Below are positions 8,103 to 16,688 of a stretch of DNA of 44,936 nt, piece after piece. Numbering within the stretch: the first letter of the stretch is position 1; the number at the start of each line of letters is the position of its first letter. The notes under the pieces were generated by a model. It saw only the letters and a program-made list of their open reading frames with translations, was not told the origin of the DNA and ran no database searches. The stretch is taken from assembly GCA_944324445.1 (NCBI GenBank), contig CALUWL010000007.1, forward strand, positions 1-44,936, in the 5' to 3' direction. Origin of the DNA: Candidatus Gastranaerophilales bacterium. Lineage in GTDB: Bacteria > Cyanobacteriota > Vampirovibrionia > Gastranaerophilales > Gastranaerophilaceae. The position numbers and the translations under genes were made by a program.

Positions 8103-9827
8103 ATGAATCAACTGATAATGATTTTACTTATAAGTTTACTTATTTTAGTTCATGAAATAGGACATTTTGTCGCAGCAAAAATATTTAAAGTAAGGGTAAC
8201 GCGCTTTGGAATAGGAATGCCTGTTGGACCGTCTTGGAAGCTTTTTAAATGGGGTGATACAGTATTTTATATACATGCGTTTTTATTTGGCGGATACGTC
8301 TCATTTGCCGAACCCGAGCCGAGCGAGCTTAGCGAAAGCTTAGCAAGCGAAGGCGAGGGCAAAAGTGTGCGAAGTGCGAAAGCGGCAAGCGGTGAGCTTG
8401 GCGCAGAGCACGCAGACCGTACTATTGAGCCGAGCGAGCTTAGCGAAAGCTTAGCAAGCGAAGGCGAGGGCAGAAGTGTGTTGAACAATAAGACCGTACA
8501 TCCCGAGAGCCAAGGAGCGGACGACAGTCCAGCGAACGGCTCGAGGGCAGAAGTGTGTGAAGGGCGTGGCGGTGAAGCGAGAAGCTTCAGCGAACAGCCC
8601 GAAATCCGTACTATTGAGCCGAGCGAGCTTAGCGAAAGCTTAGCAAGCGAAGGCGAGGGCAGAAATAAAGATAAAAATGACGATAACGAAACACTACCCA
8701 TTGATTCACCTGAACTATATGAAAATAAAACCATAATACAAAAGTTGATAATTGTTTCAGCAGGTGTAATTATGAATATTGTTTTTGCTGTTATTCTTGT
8801 AATATTTGCAGCAGCATATTATCAAAAACTTCCTGCTTCAATTCAAAATATATATGTAGATGGTTTTTCTAATAAAACAACCTCAACAATAGAAAAATCA
8901 GGAATTATCAAGGGAGATAAGTTTTCTAAAATTAATGATAAAAAAATTAATTCTCTTTATCAATTAACTTTCTTTGCTAAAAATTCAAAACTTTTTGATA
9001 ATTACGCACAAGAAGATTTAATCGAAAAAAATCTTAAAGAACTAAAAAAACTTAATCCAAATATTCAAAATGAAATTAAAGCAGGTACTTCAATAATTTT
9101 ACCTTCTCAAAAATCCGAAAAACCTTTAGAAGTTAATGAAAACGTTCTAAAAGGACTTGAAAAATATAAAAAAGAAGGAATTGAACTGACTAAAAATCAA
9201 ATTGATTTAAGAAATGAATTGTATAATAAAAAAACATATACTTTTAAAAATGAAACAAATTTAAATGATATAGCAACAGCGCTTTCAGATACTTATAAAC
9301 CAGTTAATATAACAATTATAAGAAACGGAAAAGAAATTAATTTCAACAATATAATTGTAAATCAAGAAGGTATGCTTGGTGTAATGCTAAAAATTGAAGA
9401 TGTTTACACCGAAACAAAAACTCCAAAACAAATTATAGAAAAATCAATAAATTATTTATACACAACCACAGCTACAATGCTATATAGTTTATGGCAGTTA
9501 ATAACAGGCAAAGTTTCCGCTTCCGATATGCATGGGGTAATTGCCGTTGTTAAAGTAGGCGGGGATATAATAGCTTCAAAAGGTATGTTAAACGGGATTT
9601 TACTTACTGCAATGATAAGTATTAACCTTGCTATTATGAATTTTCTTCCTATACCTGCGCTTGATGGCGGTCATGTAATGTTTTTATTAATTGAAAAATT
9701 CACAGGTAAAAAACCCGATAGAGAATTCAGCGAAAAAATTAATAACTTTTTCTTTATCCTGTTAATAATTTTAATGATAAGCATTTGTTACAACGATATT
9801 TTTGCTTTAATAACAAAAAAATTATAA
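8103..9827 (+). CDS. rseP: M50 (RseP-type) intramembrane zinc metalloprotease carrying an in-frame repeat insertion
   Basis: Site-2 protease family: it cleaves transmembrane segments of regulators such as anti-sigma factors within the membrane. Zinc motif HEIGH lies at about residues 17-21 in the first TM helix and the second motif PIPALDGGH is near the C terminus. A PDZ-like segment (SGIIKGDKFSKINDKKINSLYQL) and a short LysM-like stretch (LNPNIQNEIKAGTSIILP) lie between them. The conserved GGYVSF strand and the ENKTIIQKLIIVSAGVIMN motif, normally a few tens of residues apart, are here separated by about 118 extra residues from G+C-rich repeats (8311-8664). Frame is kept and the downstream catalytic half is intact, so the enzyme is probably functional with a long Ser/Glu-rich loop. 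RBS AAAGGAG precedes the ATG. At 574 aa it is longer than the usual 350-450. Confidence 0.9.
   Translation: MNQLIMILLISLLILVHEIGHFVAAKIFKVRVTRFGIGMPVGPSWKLFKWGDTVFYIHAFLFGGYVSFAEPEPSELSESLASEGEGKSVRSAKAASGELGAEHADRTIEPSELSESLASEGEGRSVLNNKTVHPESQGADDSPANGSRAEVCEGRGGEARSFSEQPEIRTIEPSELSESLASEGEGRNKDKNDDNETLPIDSPELYENKTIIQKLIIVSAGVIMNIVFAVILVIFAAAYYQKLPASIQNIYVDGFSNKTTSTIEKSGIIKGDKFSKINDKKINSLYQLTFFAKNSKLFDNYAQEDLIEKNLKELKKLNPNIQNEIKAGTSIILPSQKSEKPLEVNENVLKGLEKYKKEGIELTKNQIDLRNELYNKKTYTFKNETNLNDIATALSDTYKPVNITIIRNGKEINFNNIIVNQEGMLGVMLKIEDVYTETKTPKQIIEKSINYLYTTTATMLYSLWQLITGKVSASDMHGVIAVVKVGGDIIASKGMLNGILLTAMISINLAIMNFLPIPALDGGHVMFLLIEKFTGKKPDREFSEKINNFFFILLIILMISICYNDIFALITKKL
8316..8361 (+). 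repeat. 46-bp repeat block, copy 1
   Basis: Identical to the copies at 8427 and 8616. It begins GAGCCGAGCGAGCTT and ends GGCGAGGGCA, with a short hairpin AGCTT-AGCGA-AAGCT (8326-8340). Unlike copies 2 and 3 it is not preceded by CCGTACTATT, so it probably marks the truncated left edge of the cluster. Confidence 0.9.
8427..8472 (+). repeat. 46-bp repeat block, copy 2
   Basis: Perfect copy of the block at 8316, preceded by CCGTACTATT and followed by GAAGTGTG, the junction also seen in the related unit beginning at 8552. Confidence 0.9.
8616..8661 (+). repeat. 46-bp repeat block, copy 3
   Basis: Perfect copy, preceded by CCGTACTATT. The sequence returns to A+T-rich host coding sequence (GAAATAAAGATAAAAATG) immediately after it, marking the right edge of the insertion. 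Confidence 0.9.
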
Positions 9828-9903
9828 TAAAATTTAACAGTGCATTTTTGATTTTTTTCTGCTAAAATCATTACAGTATAGAGAGATTGTTACAATTGAG
9901 ATA

Positions 9904-11214
9904 ATGAAAGAAAGAATAGCTTTATTAATTATAATTTCATTTCTTATCGCATTTTTGGTCATTTTCCAAAATTACTTTAATACAATGTGGGCGATTATCT
10001 TTTTAATAGGTTTTATGTTCCTGTATACTTTCTATATGTACATTGTAACTAAATATAGAAAAAGAAAATTAAAAAAATGCCCGCCTATTTTAGATTACAA
10101 TTATCATCCCTTTGTTTCGATTTTAATTCCTTGTCATAATGAACATGAAGTTATTGAAAAAACCGCATTAAATGTTCTTAATCTTGATTATGATGATTTT
10201 GAAATTATTTTAATTGATGATAGATCAACTGATGACACAGCAGAAATCATAAATAAACTTTCTCAAAAATACGATAAAATAAAGACTCTTGTAAGATTAG
10301 AAAATGCAACCCCCGGAAAATCAGCTGTTTTAAATGATGCTATGAAAATTGCAAAAGGTGAAGCAATTCTTGTATTTGATGCTGATGCTAAGGTTGAAAA
10401 AGATTTCTTATCAAAAATGATAATAGCGCTTGCTCCGGCTGATGTTGGCGCTGTCCAAGCACAAAAAGTAATAATTAATGCTAAGCAAAATTTCTTAACA
10501 GAATGTCAATATAATGAGTACATATTGGATACTTATCTGCAAGCAGGCAGGGATGCAGTTAGAGGAGCAGTGGAGCTTAGAGGAAACGGAGAGCTGATTA
10601 AAAGGCAAGCTCTAAAAAGCATAAACGGTTGGAACGAAGACACAATAACCGATGACCTTGATATGTCAACAAGACTACATGTCAAAGGCTGGGATATTCG
10701 TTTTTGCCCTGAAATAAAAGTATACGAAGAAGGCGTTATAACTTTTTCTGCTTTAATTCGCCAAAGAAGAAGATGGGTCGAAGGCTCAATCAGAAGATAT
10801 CTTGAATATGCTAAAGATGTTTTTACCTCAAAAGATATGTCCCTTAGAGTAGGTTTTGACCTTATAGCATATATTACAGAGTTTCTTTTGCCGTTTTGGC
10901 TTATAGCGGAAATAATAATTCAAGCTTTTCACTTTGTTAAAGGTTATCAAAATAGCATTCTATCATCCATTACGGTAGTTGTTGCAACCGGAATATTCTT
11001 TACGTGCGGCTTTATATACAGTTTAAGAAAATATTCCCACTACGGTTTTTGGCGTTCTTGTTATGAGGCTATTGTAACTTCGATATACTTTATTACAATT
11101 TGGTTTCCAATTGCAATGTTTATCATTTTTAAAATTATATTCACTAAAAAAACAATGGACTGGGGAAAAACGCAGCATGGCGTTGCAACGGTAAATTTAG
11201 AGGTAATTGAATAA
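9904..11214 (+). CDS. Membrane glycosyltransferase, family GT2
   Basis: A processive-type GT2 enzyme: two N-terminal TM helices (about residues 5-50), a GT-A domain and three or four C-terminal TM helices. Catalytic signatures are SILIPCHNEHEVIEKTALN, LIDDRSTDDT, the DxD element FDADAK (about residues 158-163), the acceptor-site Asp in TDDLDMS and QRRRWVEGS. This is the layout of cellulose/poly-GlcNAc synthase-like enzymes (BcsA/PgaC class). It transfers a sugar from a nucleotide donor onto a growing surface polymer; donor and product cannot be read from sequence. It overlaps murC by one base, linking it to wall synthesis genes. Confidence 0.85.
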   Translation: MKERIALLIIISFLIAFLVIFQNYFNTMWAIIFLIGFMFLYTFYMYIVTKYRKRKLKKCPPILDYNYHPFVSILIPCHNEHEVIEKTALNVLNLDYDDFEIILIDDRSTDDTAEIINKLSQKYDKIKTLVRLENATPGKSAVLNDAMKIAKGEAILVFDADAKVEKDFLSKMIIALAPADVGAVQAQKVIINAKQNFLTECQYNEYILDTYLQAGRDAVRGAVELRGNGELIKRQALKSINGWNEDTITDDLDMSTRLHVKGWDIRFCPEIKVYEEGVITFSALIRQRRRWVEGSIRRYLEYAKDVFTSKDMSLRVGFDLIAYITEFLLPFWLIAEIIIQAFHFVKGYQNSILSSITVVVATGIFFTCGFIYSLRKYSHYGFWRSCYEAIVTSIYFITIWFPIAMFIIFKIIFTKKTMDWGKTQHGVATVNLEVIE

Positions 11215-12587
11215 TGGATGGTTACGACTTTCATTTTATAGCAATTGGAGGAGTAGGACAAAGCGCGCTGGCTAAAATTCTTCTGCAGCAAGGATACAAA
11301 GTATCAGGTTCTGATTTAAACGAAAGCAAATATACAAAAATTGTAGAAAAATTGGGCGCAAAAGTTTTCATAGGACAAAACGAAAACAATATAGAAGGAA
11401 AACCCACCGTTGTAATTTCTTCTGCTATAAAAGAAGATAACCCCGAACTTTTAAAAGCAAAACAACTCAATCTTAAAATTATGCACCGTTCTGATTGTTT
11501 GAAATTTATTTCAGAAGAATTTGAAACTTTTATAGGATTGTCAGGGACTCACGGAAAAACAACAACAAGCGGAATGCTATCTTTTATAATGGAGAAAATT
11601 CAACTAAATCCTGCTTATGCAATAGGTGGAATTCTCCCTTATTACAATACAAATGCAAATTCATACAAAAATTCCAAATATTTTATAGCAGAACTCGATG
11701 AATCAGACGGTTCCATTATAAAATATCATCCAGATTATCTTGTAATTAATAATCTTGAAGCAGATCATCTTGATTTTTATAAAAACGGGCTCGATGACAT
11801 TTTAAAAACCTTCAAAACAACCGTACAAAACGTAAAACCGGAAGGAAAAGTCTTTATAAATATTGATAACGAAGGTAATAACAAACTTTTAAAAATCATT
11901 GAAAAAAACAATATAATAACATATTCAATTGAAAATAATGCTGATTATCAGGCAAAAAATATAATTTATGATGATTTTAATACCACATTTGAAATATATA
12001 AAAAAGATAACCTATTAGGTAAAATAAATCTTATAATCCCAGGTAAACACAATATTTATAATGCTCTTGCAATATGCGCTATTTTAGATACCTTAGGATT
12101 AAAATTTGAAGAATATGCAAAATATTTTAGAGAATTTAGCGGCATGGGACGCAGATTTCAAATTGTTGCAGACATTAAAAATATTAAAATAATAGATGAT
12201 TATGCTCATCATCCGACAGAAATTAAAACAACCTTAAGTGCTGTTGAAAATATTAAAAAAAGAAAAGTGGCAATATTCCAACCCCACAGATACACAAGGC
12301 TGAAAGGGCTATGGGGGGAATTTCTAGAAAGTTTTAATTCAATAGATAAATTATATGTGCTTGATGTATTTTCTGCAGGAGATAAGCCTTTGGATGATTA
12401 TAATTCCAAAAATTTTGCTTATGAAATAGCAAAAAAAGGAATTAATGCCACATACATCCAAGGTGATATAGCTAAAGCAGCTGAAAAAATTGCACCTGAA
12501 TTATGTCAAAATGATGTAGTATTAACGCTTGGTGCCGGAGACATTACAAAAATTGGCGGTATGATAAATGATTTGCTCACAAAATGA
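11214..12587 (+). CDS. murC: UDP-N-acetylmuramate--L-alanine ligase (MurC)
   Basis: Adds L-alanine to UDP-MurNAc, the first amino acid of the peptidoglycan stem peptide, using ATP in the cytoplasm. The N-terminal Rossmann-like domain (HFIAIGGVGQSALAKILLQQGYKVSGSD) is the MurC form. The ATP loop is GLSGTHGKTTTSGML (about residues 104-118); the central domain has ELDESDGSI and NNLEADHLDFY; the C-terminal domain has DDYAHHPTEIKTTL and FQPHRYTR. At 457 aa it has normal length. It starts inside the preceding stop codon (ATAATGG) and overlaps murB by 20 bp, so translation of the cluster is coupled. Confidence 0.95.
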   Translation: MDGYDFHFIAIGGVGQSALAKILLQQGYKVSGSDLNESKYTKIVEKLGAKVFIGQNENNIEGKPTVVISSAIKEDNPELLKAKQLNLKIMHRSDCLKFISEEFETFIGLSGTHGKTTTSGMLSFIMEKIQLNPAYAIGGILPYYNTNANSYKNSKYFIAELDESDGSIIKYHPDYLVINNLEADHLDFYKNGLDDILKTFKTTVQNVKPEGKVFINIDNEGNNKLLKIIEKNNIITYSIENNADYQAKNIIYDDFNTTFEIYKKDNLLGKINLIIPGKHNIYNALAICAILDTLGLKFEEYAKYFREFSGMGRRFQIVADIKNIKIIDDYAHHPTEIKTTLSAVENIKKRKVAIFQPHRYTRLKGLWGEFLESFNSIDKLYVLDVFSAGDKPLDDYNSKNFAYEIAKKGINATYIQGDIAKAAEKIAPELCQNDVVLTLGAGDITKIGGMINDLLTK

Positions 12588-13497
12588 TATAAAATTTTAT
12601 AATGATTTTCAATTAACAAACTATAATACGCTTAAAATTAAATCGACCGCAAAATCTTTCTATATACCTGATAACGACGGCGAATTAGTAACTTTGCTTA
12701 AAAAATTCAAAAATTCCAATCCGATTGTAATAGGAAACGGTTCGAATATATTATTCTCATCAAAAGGCGTTGATGAACCTGTTATTTACACAGGCAAAAT
12801 GAAATCTCATATTGTAATAGGAAACACTATAGAAGCACAAGCAGGAATTAAAGTGCAGACTTTATCAAAACTTGCACTTGATAAAAAACTGAGCGGATTT
12901 GAATTTTTAATTGGTATACCGGCATCATTAGGCGGGGCTTGCTATATGAATGCAGGAGCGCACGGAAATTCAATAAGCGATAATTTTATAAGCGCAAAAG
13001 TTTATGATATGGAAAAAAATAAAATCATCACACTAAAAAAAGAAGATATGGATTTTTCATACAGACATTCAATTTTAAAAGAAAAACCATATATTCTTCT
13101 AAGTGCTAAATTTGAACTTAAAAAAGGACTCCAAGAAGATATAAAATCCAAAATGGACGAAAATATAATCTTTAGAAAAAACAGACAACCTAATTTATCA
13201 ATACCAAATGCAGGTTCAGTCTTTAAAAATCCTGAAAATTGCGAATTTTCAGCAGGTGCTTTAATTGATAAATGCAATCTTAGAGGTTTTCAAATAGGTG
13301 ATGTTCAAGTTTGGAAAAATCATTGCAATTTTGTAATAAATAAAGGAAATGCGACCTCGGATGATTATATTAATGTTATTTTTGAAATGTATTCAAGAGT
13401 AAAAGAAAAATTCAATATAGAATTAACACCCGAGATAATATATATTGGAAACATGAGCAGAAACGAGAAAGAAAAATGGAAAATACTAAAAAAATAA
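12568..13497 (+). CDS. murB: UDP-N-acetylenolpyruvoylglucosamine reductase (MurB)
   Basis: FAD-dependent enzyme that reduces enolpyruvyl-UDP-GlcNAc with NADPH to UDP-MurNAc. FAD-binding motifs are visible: IGNGSNILFS (about residues 56-65) and LIGIPASLGGACYMNAGAHGNSI (about 110-132). The catalytic Ser-containing motif NAGSVFKNP lies at about residue 214. It is the shorter type II form (309 aa). It overlaps murC at its start and ddl at its end by about 20 bp each, giving a tight murC-murB-ddl translational chain. Confidence 0.95.
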   Translation: MICSQNDIKFYNDFQLTNYNTLKIKSTAKSFYIPDNDGELVTLLKKFKNSNPIVIGNGSNILFSSKGVDEPVIYTGKMKSHIVIGNTIEAQAGIKVQTLSKLALDKKLSGFEFLIGIPASLGGACYMNAGAHGNSISDNFISAKVYDMEKNKIITLKKEDMDFSYRHSILKEKPYILLSAKFELKKGLQEDIKSKMDENIIFRKNRQPNLSIPNAGSVFKNPENCEFSAGALIDKCNLRGFQIGDVQVWKNHCNFVINKGNATSDDYINVIFEMYSRVKEKFNIELTPEIIYIGNMSRNEKEKWKILKK

Positions 13498-14435
13498 ACA
13501 AAAATTCTAAAATCGGAGTACTTTGCGGCGGACTTTCAAACGAAAGAGAAGTTTCACTGCGTTCAGGAAGAAATGTTTTTAAAGCATTAATTGAACTGGG
13601 ATATAAAGATGTAACTTTAATTGATGTAGATAGAAACATAGCAACAACCCTATCTGATACCAAGATAGAATATGCTTTTAATGTTCTTCACGGAAGATAT
13701 GGCGAAGATGGCTGTATACAGGGTGTTTTAGAATTTTTAAATATTCCTTATACGGGTTGTAATGTTATGGCAAGCGCTATTTGCATGGATAAAATCATGA
13801 CAAAAAAAGTTTTATCAACAAACAAAGAAATTCCCTTGATTAAATCTGAAAACGCTACATCAAAAGAAGAAGCAATTGAAAAAATTAAGAACTTAAATTT
13901 CCCGATTATCATAAAACCCTCAAGAGAAGGTTCATCAATCGGCATGACCAAAGTTAATCAAAATGATGAAACATTGTTAAATGCACTTGATGAAGCATTT
14001 AAATGCGATAAAGAAATTCTAATCGAAGAATATTTAGAAGGAAAATCAGCAACAGTAGGTGTTTTAGAAAGAATTAAAGATGGCAGGCATGAAATTTTTG
14101 CAACTCCTATTTTAGGTTTCAAAACTAAAACAGAATGGTATGATTATGAAGCAAAATACACAAAAGGCTTAACAGAATTTATCCTTCCTGCTGATTTTAG
14201 TCCTGAATTAACAAAGAAAATTCAAGATATAGCCCTTCTTGCGCATAAATTAACGGGCTGCAAAGGTTTATCAAGAGTTGACTTTTTGGTACATAATAAC
14301 ATACCATATGTATTAGAAATTAATACCAACCCCGGAATGACAGATACTTCGGATTTACCCGCCCAAGCAAACGCTATGGGAATAGATTACAATGAATTAG
14401 TCGACATTATATTAAAAACATCGGAGCTAAATTAA
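13476..14435 (+). CDS. ddl: D-alanine--D-alanine ligase
   Basis: ATP-grasp enzyme that makes the D-Ala-D-Ala dipeptide for the peptidoglycan stem. N-terminal GVLCGGLSNEREVSLRSG (about residues 13-30) and NVLHGRYGEDGCIQG carry the substrate-binding Glu and Ser. The ATP-grasp part has IIKPSREGSSIGM (about 143-155), the metal-binding region GLSRVDFLV and EINTNPGMTDTSDLPAQA. At 319 aa it has standard length. The terminal D-Ala specificity residue cannot be confirmed by eye, but nothing suggests a D-lactate ligase. It is followed 4 bp later by ftsQ. Confidence 0.94.
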   Translation: MENTKKINKNSKIGVLCGGLSNEREVSLRSGRNVFKALIELGYKDVTLIDVDRNIATTLSDTKIEYAFNVLHGRYGEDGCIQGVLEFLNIPYTGCNVMASAICMDKIMTKKVLSTNKEIPLIKSENATSKEEAIEKIKNLNFPIIIKPSREGSSIGMTKVNQNDETLLNALDEAFKCDKEILIEEYLEGKSATVGVLERIKDGRHEIFATPILGFKTKTEWYDYEAKYTKGLTEFILPADFSPELTKKIQDIALLAHKLTGCKGLSRVDFLVHNNIPYVLEINTNPGMTDTSDLPAQANAMGIDYNELVDIILKTSELN

Positions 14436-14439
14436 TAAA

Positions 14440-15408
14440 ATGGGACTGCTTTATCAAAAAAGAAGACTCAAAGTAAATAAAATAAAACGTCAAATTGCGG
14501 CTAATCGTGCTAATTTGCAAAGAATAAGAGTATTATTATCACTTTTTATGATAATTGGTATTTACTATTGCGGAATAAAAATTTTAAAAATGCCCCAATG
14601 GTATATTGATTCAAATAAACTTGCAAAAGCAGATCCGAGCGTTTTAAAAATACAAGGAAATGTTATTACTCCGGATTATAAAATAATTAATATGGTTCGC
14701 CAAACCCAGCTTCCATATACTCAAATCTTTAGATTAGATACAACTGAACTTGAAAATAATATAGGACAATTGCAGCCTGTTAAAAAAGTCTATGTAAGAC
14801 GTTATTGGTATCCGGCCAGATTAACTATTACAATAGAAGAAAGAACACCTGTATTTTTACTTGCGCCAAATCTTGATTCTGAGCCAAATTCTGCTCTATC
14901 TTCAGACGGCGTTTTAATTGATCATGATTATCTTCCTTTTAATTCAAACATAAAAGCTAAAAAACTTTTAACCTACGGGGTTAGAAACGGTCATGACGAA
15001 GTTTGGGATAAAAAAAGAGTAGAAGAAATATTAAAATTTACAAAAGCAATGGAAGCTTATTCTGGTCTTTCTGTTAAATATATTGATATAAGAAATCAAA
15101 AAGATGTTTATGTAATGCTTGATAATTATTTAATTCGTTTCGGTGAAATTAACGATTCTGCAATAGCAAGAGCAAAAAGGATAGCATCAATTCTTCCTGC
15201 AGCAAAGAAAAATGCTGACAAATTAAAATATATAGATTTAAGATGGGAAGATTCTTGTTATTTAAGACTTGAAGGTGCAAAAGAACAAAAACCCGATATT
15301 AAACCTCAAGAAGCTAAACCTGCTAACCCTTTTAATAATCAAAGCACCAACCAAAACGTAACTCAAAATAATACAGAAATTAAAAAAACTGAAGAAAATC
15401 AAGAATAA
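14440..15408 (+). CDS. ftsQ: Cell division protein FtsQ/DivIB-like
   Basis: Bitopic division protein that joins the divisome through FtsL and FtsB. A basic cytoplasmic N terminus (KRRLKVNKIKRQIAANRANLQRIR) precedes one TM helix (VLLSLFMIIGIYYCGIKIL, about residues 32-50). A POTRA domain (VLKIQGNVITPDYKIINMVRQ...IFRLDTTELENNI, then VKKVYVRRYWYPARLTITIEER) and the beta domain follow. The Asn/Gln/Pro-rich C-terminal tail (about 40 residues) is probably disordered. Position directly after murC-murB-ddl matches the dcw order of many bacteria; ftsA and ftsZ do not follow. Its last codons overlap the convergent HEAT-like gene by 10 bp. Confidence 0.85.
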   Translation: MGLLYQKRRLKVNKIKRQIAANRANLQRIRVLLSLFMIIGIYYCGIKILKMPQWYIDSNKLAKADPSVLKIQGNVITPDYKIINMVRQTQLPYTQIFRLDTTELENNIGQLQPVKKVYVRRYWYPARLTITIEERTPVFLLAPNLDSEPNSALSSDGVLIDHDYLPFNSNIKAKKLLTYGVRNGHDEVWDKKRVEEILKFTKAMEAYSGLSVKYIDIRNQKDVYVMLDNYLIRFGEINDSAIARAKRIASILPAAKKNADKLKYIDLRWEDSCYLRLEGAKEQKPDIKPQEAKPANPFNNQSTNQNVTQNNTEIKKTEENQE

Positions 15409-16604
15409 CAACTTAAAAGAAAAGCTCTTATATTGTTATCTTTTATAGTTTCAATATTTTGTTTTTCAACTAAATTAATTTTTCCTAAATTCTTTAAAAC
15501 TTGAACAGAACATGTTAAAAGATTTAAAGGCAAAAGCTTTTTATTTATTTTATCAGCTAAAATATCGGTATAATTTAATAATTGATAATTATTAATTACT
15601 TTTAGCGCAGCATCAAATCTATAAATTTCGTCTATATAATCAAATTCTTTTTCAATTCCTTTAAAATCAAAATTCAATGCATTTAAGTAATTTGAAATGT
15701 TTTTTAGCTCGTTTTTTGTATTTTTATCCAAATCAAAGCTGTATATTTCATTTTGCGCATATTCATTAAAATTATATTTTGCAATAGCTAAAATATTTTT
15801 TATGTAGATGTTATCAGTTTTAGATAGATACTTAATAAAATCAGAAATTTGATAATAAATAATCGTATTTAAAGATATATTTTCAGGATAATTTTCAATT
15901 AACACACTAAAAATTCTTGCAATTAAAATCCCATCTAAATTTTCTTTTAAAATTGAAAAATCGTTAAAATCAAGCAAAGCAGAAATAATATCAGCTAAAA
16001 AAGGACTTGTAAAACAATTATTTAAACAAAATTTAACGGATTCAATTCCGCCGTATGCAAGAATAAAAGTGTATGCTGAAACTTTTTCAAATTCATCTTT
16101 TGAATTTAAAATTAAGTCTTTCATTTCATTTAAAATCTTAGTGTCGCTAAATGCGCTTAACGCTTTTGCGCAATTAATTTTTAGAGGTATAAAATCTTTT
16201 TTTACATTTTCATATAAATAATCAAGCGCCAAAGGGTCTTTTATAAAAGTAAAATATCTGGCACAATAAGTTTTTTCAAAATCAGTCCCTTTTTCAAAAA
16301 GTTCAAGTAAAGTATCGGTCAAATCCTCATCAGCGTATTTTAACCAAGATTTTACAATTAAATCTTCGAAATCATAACTATATATTTTTGCAAATTTAAA
16401 AATTCTATCTAAATCATTTTTGTTAATTAACTTAACAAAATCATTAATAATTTTTTCTTTTATGAAAGAAAAAATAAATTCACTATTTTCACACAAATTT
16501 TTAAAATCATCACAATCGCCTGATTTTACAAGGTTTTTAATTGTGCTTTCATATAAATTTTTATCTTTTGAAGTAATATTTTTTAACAAATCAGCTAATG
16601 GCAT
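15399..16604 (-). CDS. HEAT-repeat-like helical protein
   Basis: A long, almost entirely helical protein without signal peptide or TM segments. It contains repeated 30-35-residue helical pairs such as FEKTYCARYFTFIKDPLALDYLYENV and PLKINCAKALSAFSDTKILNEMKDLI, which look like HEAT/Armadillo-type repeats. Such proteins usually bind other proteins; the partner is unknown. The start at 16604 (MPLADLLKN, 401 aa) is preferred: the upstream in-frame codons would be read from the promoter, because TGTAATAAT lies 6 nt before this ATG, suggesting a leaderless mRNA. It lies tail-to-tail with ftsQ and head-to-head with pyrH. Confidence 0.65.
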   Translation of the reverse strand: MPLADLLKNITSKDKNLYESTIKNLVKSGDCDDFKNLCENSEFIFSFIKEKIINDFVKLINKNDLDRIFKFAKIYSYDFEDLIVKSWLKYADEDLTDTLLELFEKGTDFEKTYCARYFTFIKDPLALDYLYENVKKDFIPLKINCAKALSAFSDTKILNEMKDLILNSKDEFEKVSAYTFILAYGGIESVKFCLNNCFTSPFLADIISALLDFNDFSILKENLDGILIARIFSVLIENYPENISLNTIIYYQISDFIKYLSKTDNIYIKNILAIAKYNFNEYAQNEIYSFDLDKNTKNELKNISNYLNALNFDFKGIEKEFDYIDEIYRFDAALKVINNYQLLNYTDILADKINKKLLPLNLLTCSVQVLKNLGKINLVEKQNIETIKDNNIRAFLLSCYS

Positions 16605-16619
16605 GATTAAATTATTACA
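16602..16619 (-). promoter_or_regulatory. Extended -10 for leaderless start (HEAT-like gene)
   Basis: On the minus strand TGTAATAAT (TG-n-AATAAT) is followed by 6 nt and then the ATG at 16604. The same arrangement is found at 39904. No ribosome-binding site lies in between. Confidence 0.45.
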
Positions 16620-16688
16620 CATTGGCAAAATCTTGTGTATAATTGATTTAGATTATTTTTTGAATTAAGTTTTGAAAAAAGGTGTTAA

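Larger units (their letters stand above)
8311..8664 (+). repeat. G+C-rich palindromic repeat cluster inserted in frame in the M50 protease gene
   Basis: About 354 bp of clearly higher G+C than the surrounding gene. It holds three identical 46-bp blocks (8316-8361, 8427-8472, 8616-8661) separated by related but variable spacers. The spacers restart at AGTGTG (8364, 8475, 8552) and contain short hairpins: CAAGC-GGTGA-GCTTG (8386-8400), GGAC-GACA-GTCC (8519-8530) and TGAAGC-GAGAA-GCTTCA (8573-8589). Block-to-block distances are 111 and 189 bp, both multiples of three, so each block is read as EPSELSESLASEGEG. The same skeleton recurs on the minus strand downstream of groEL (29840-30244). Codon use and composition differ from the host gene, as expected for an invading element. 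Confidence 0.85.

Noticed and set aside
8316-8661. CRISPR array
   Set aside because: The three repeats are 46 bp, the spacers are unequal (65 and 143 bp), contain repeat-related sequence and lie within a coding frame. No cas genes are present.
8267-8734. 155-codon open frame on the minus strand opposite the repeat cluster
   Set aside because: It is a product of stop-free G+C-rich repeats; its predicted protein is just Ser/Leu/Pro repetition (SPSLAKLSLSSLGS) and no start signal is seen.
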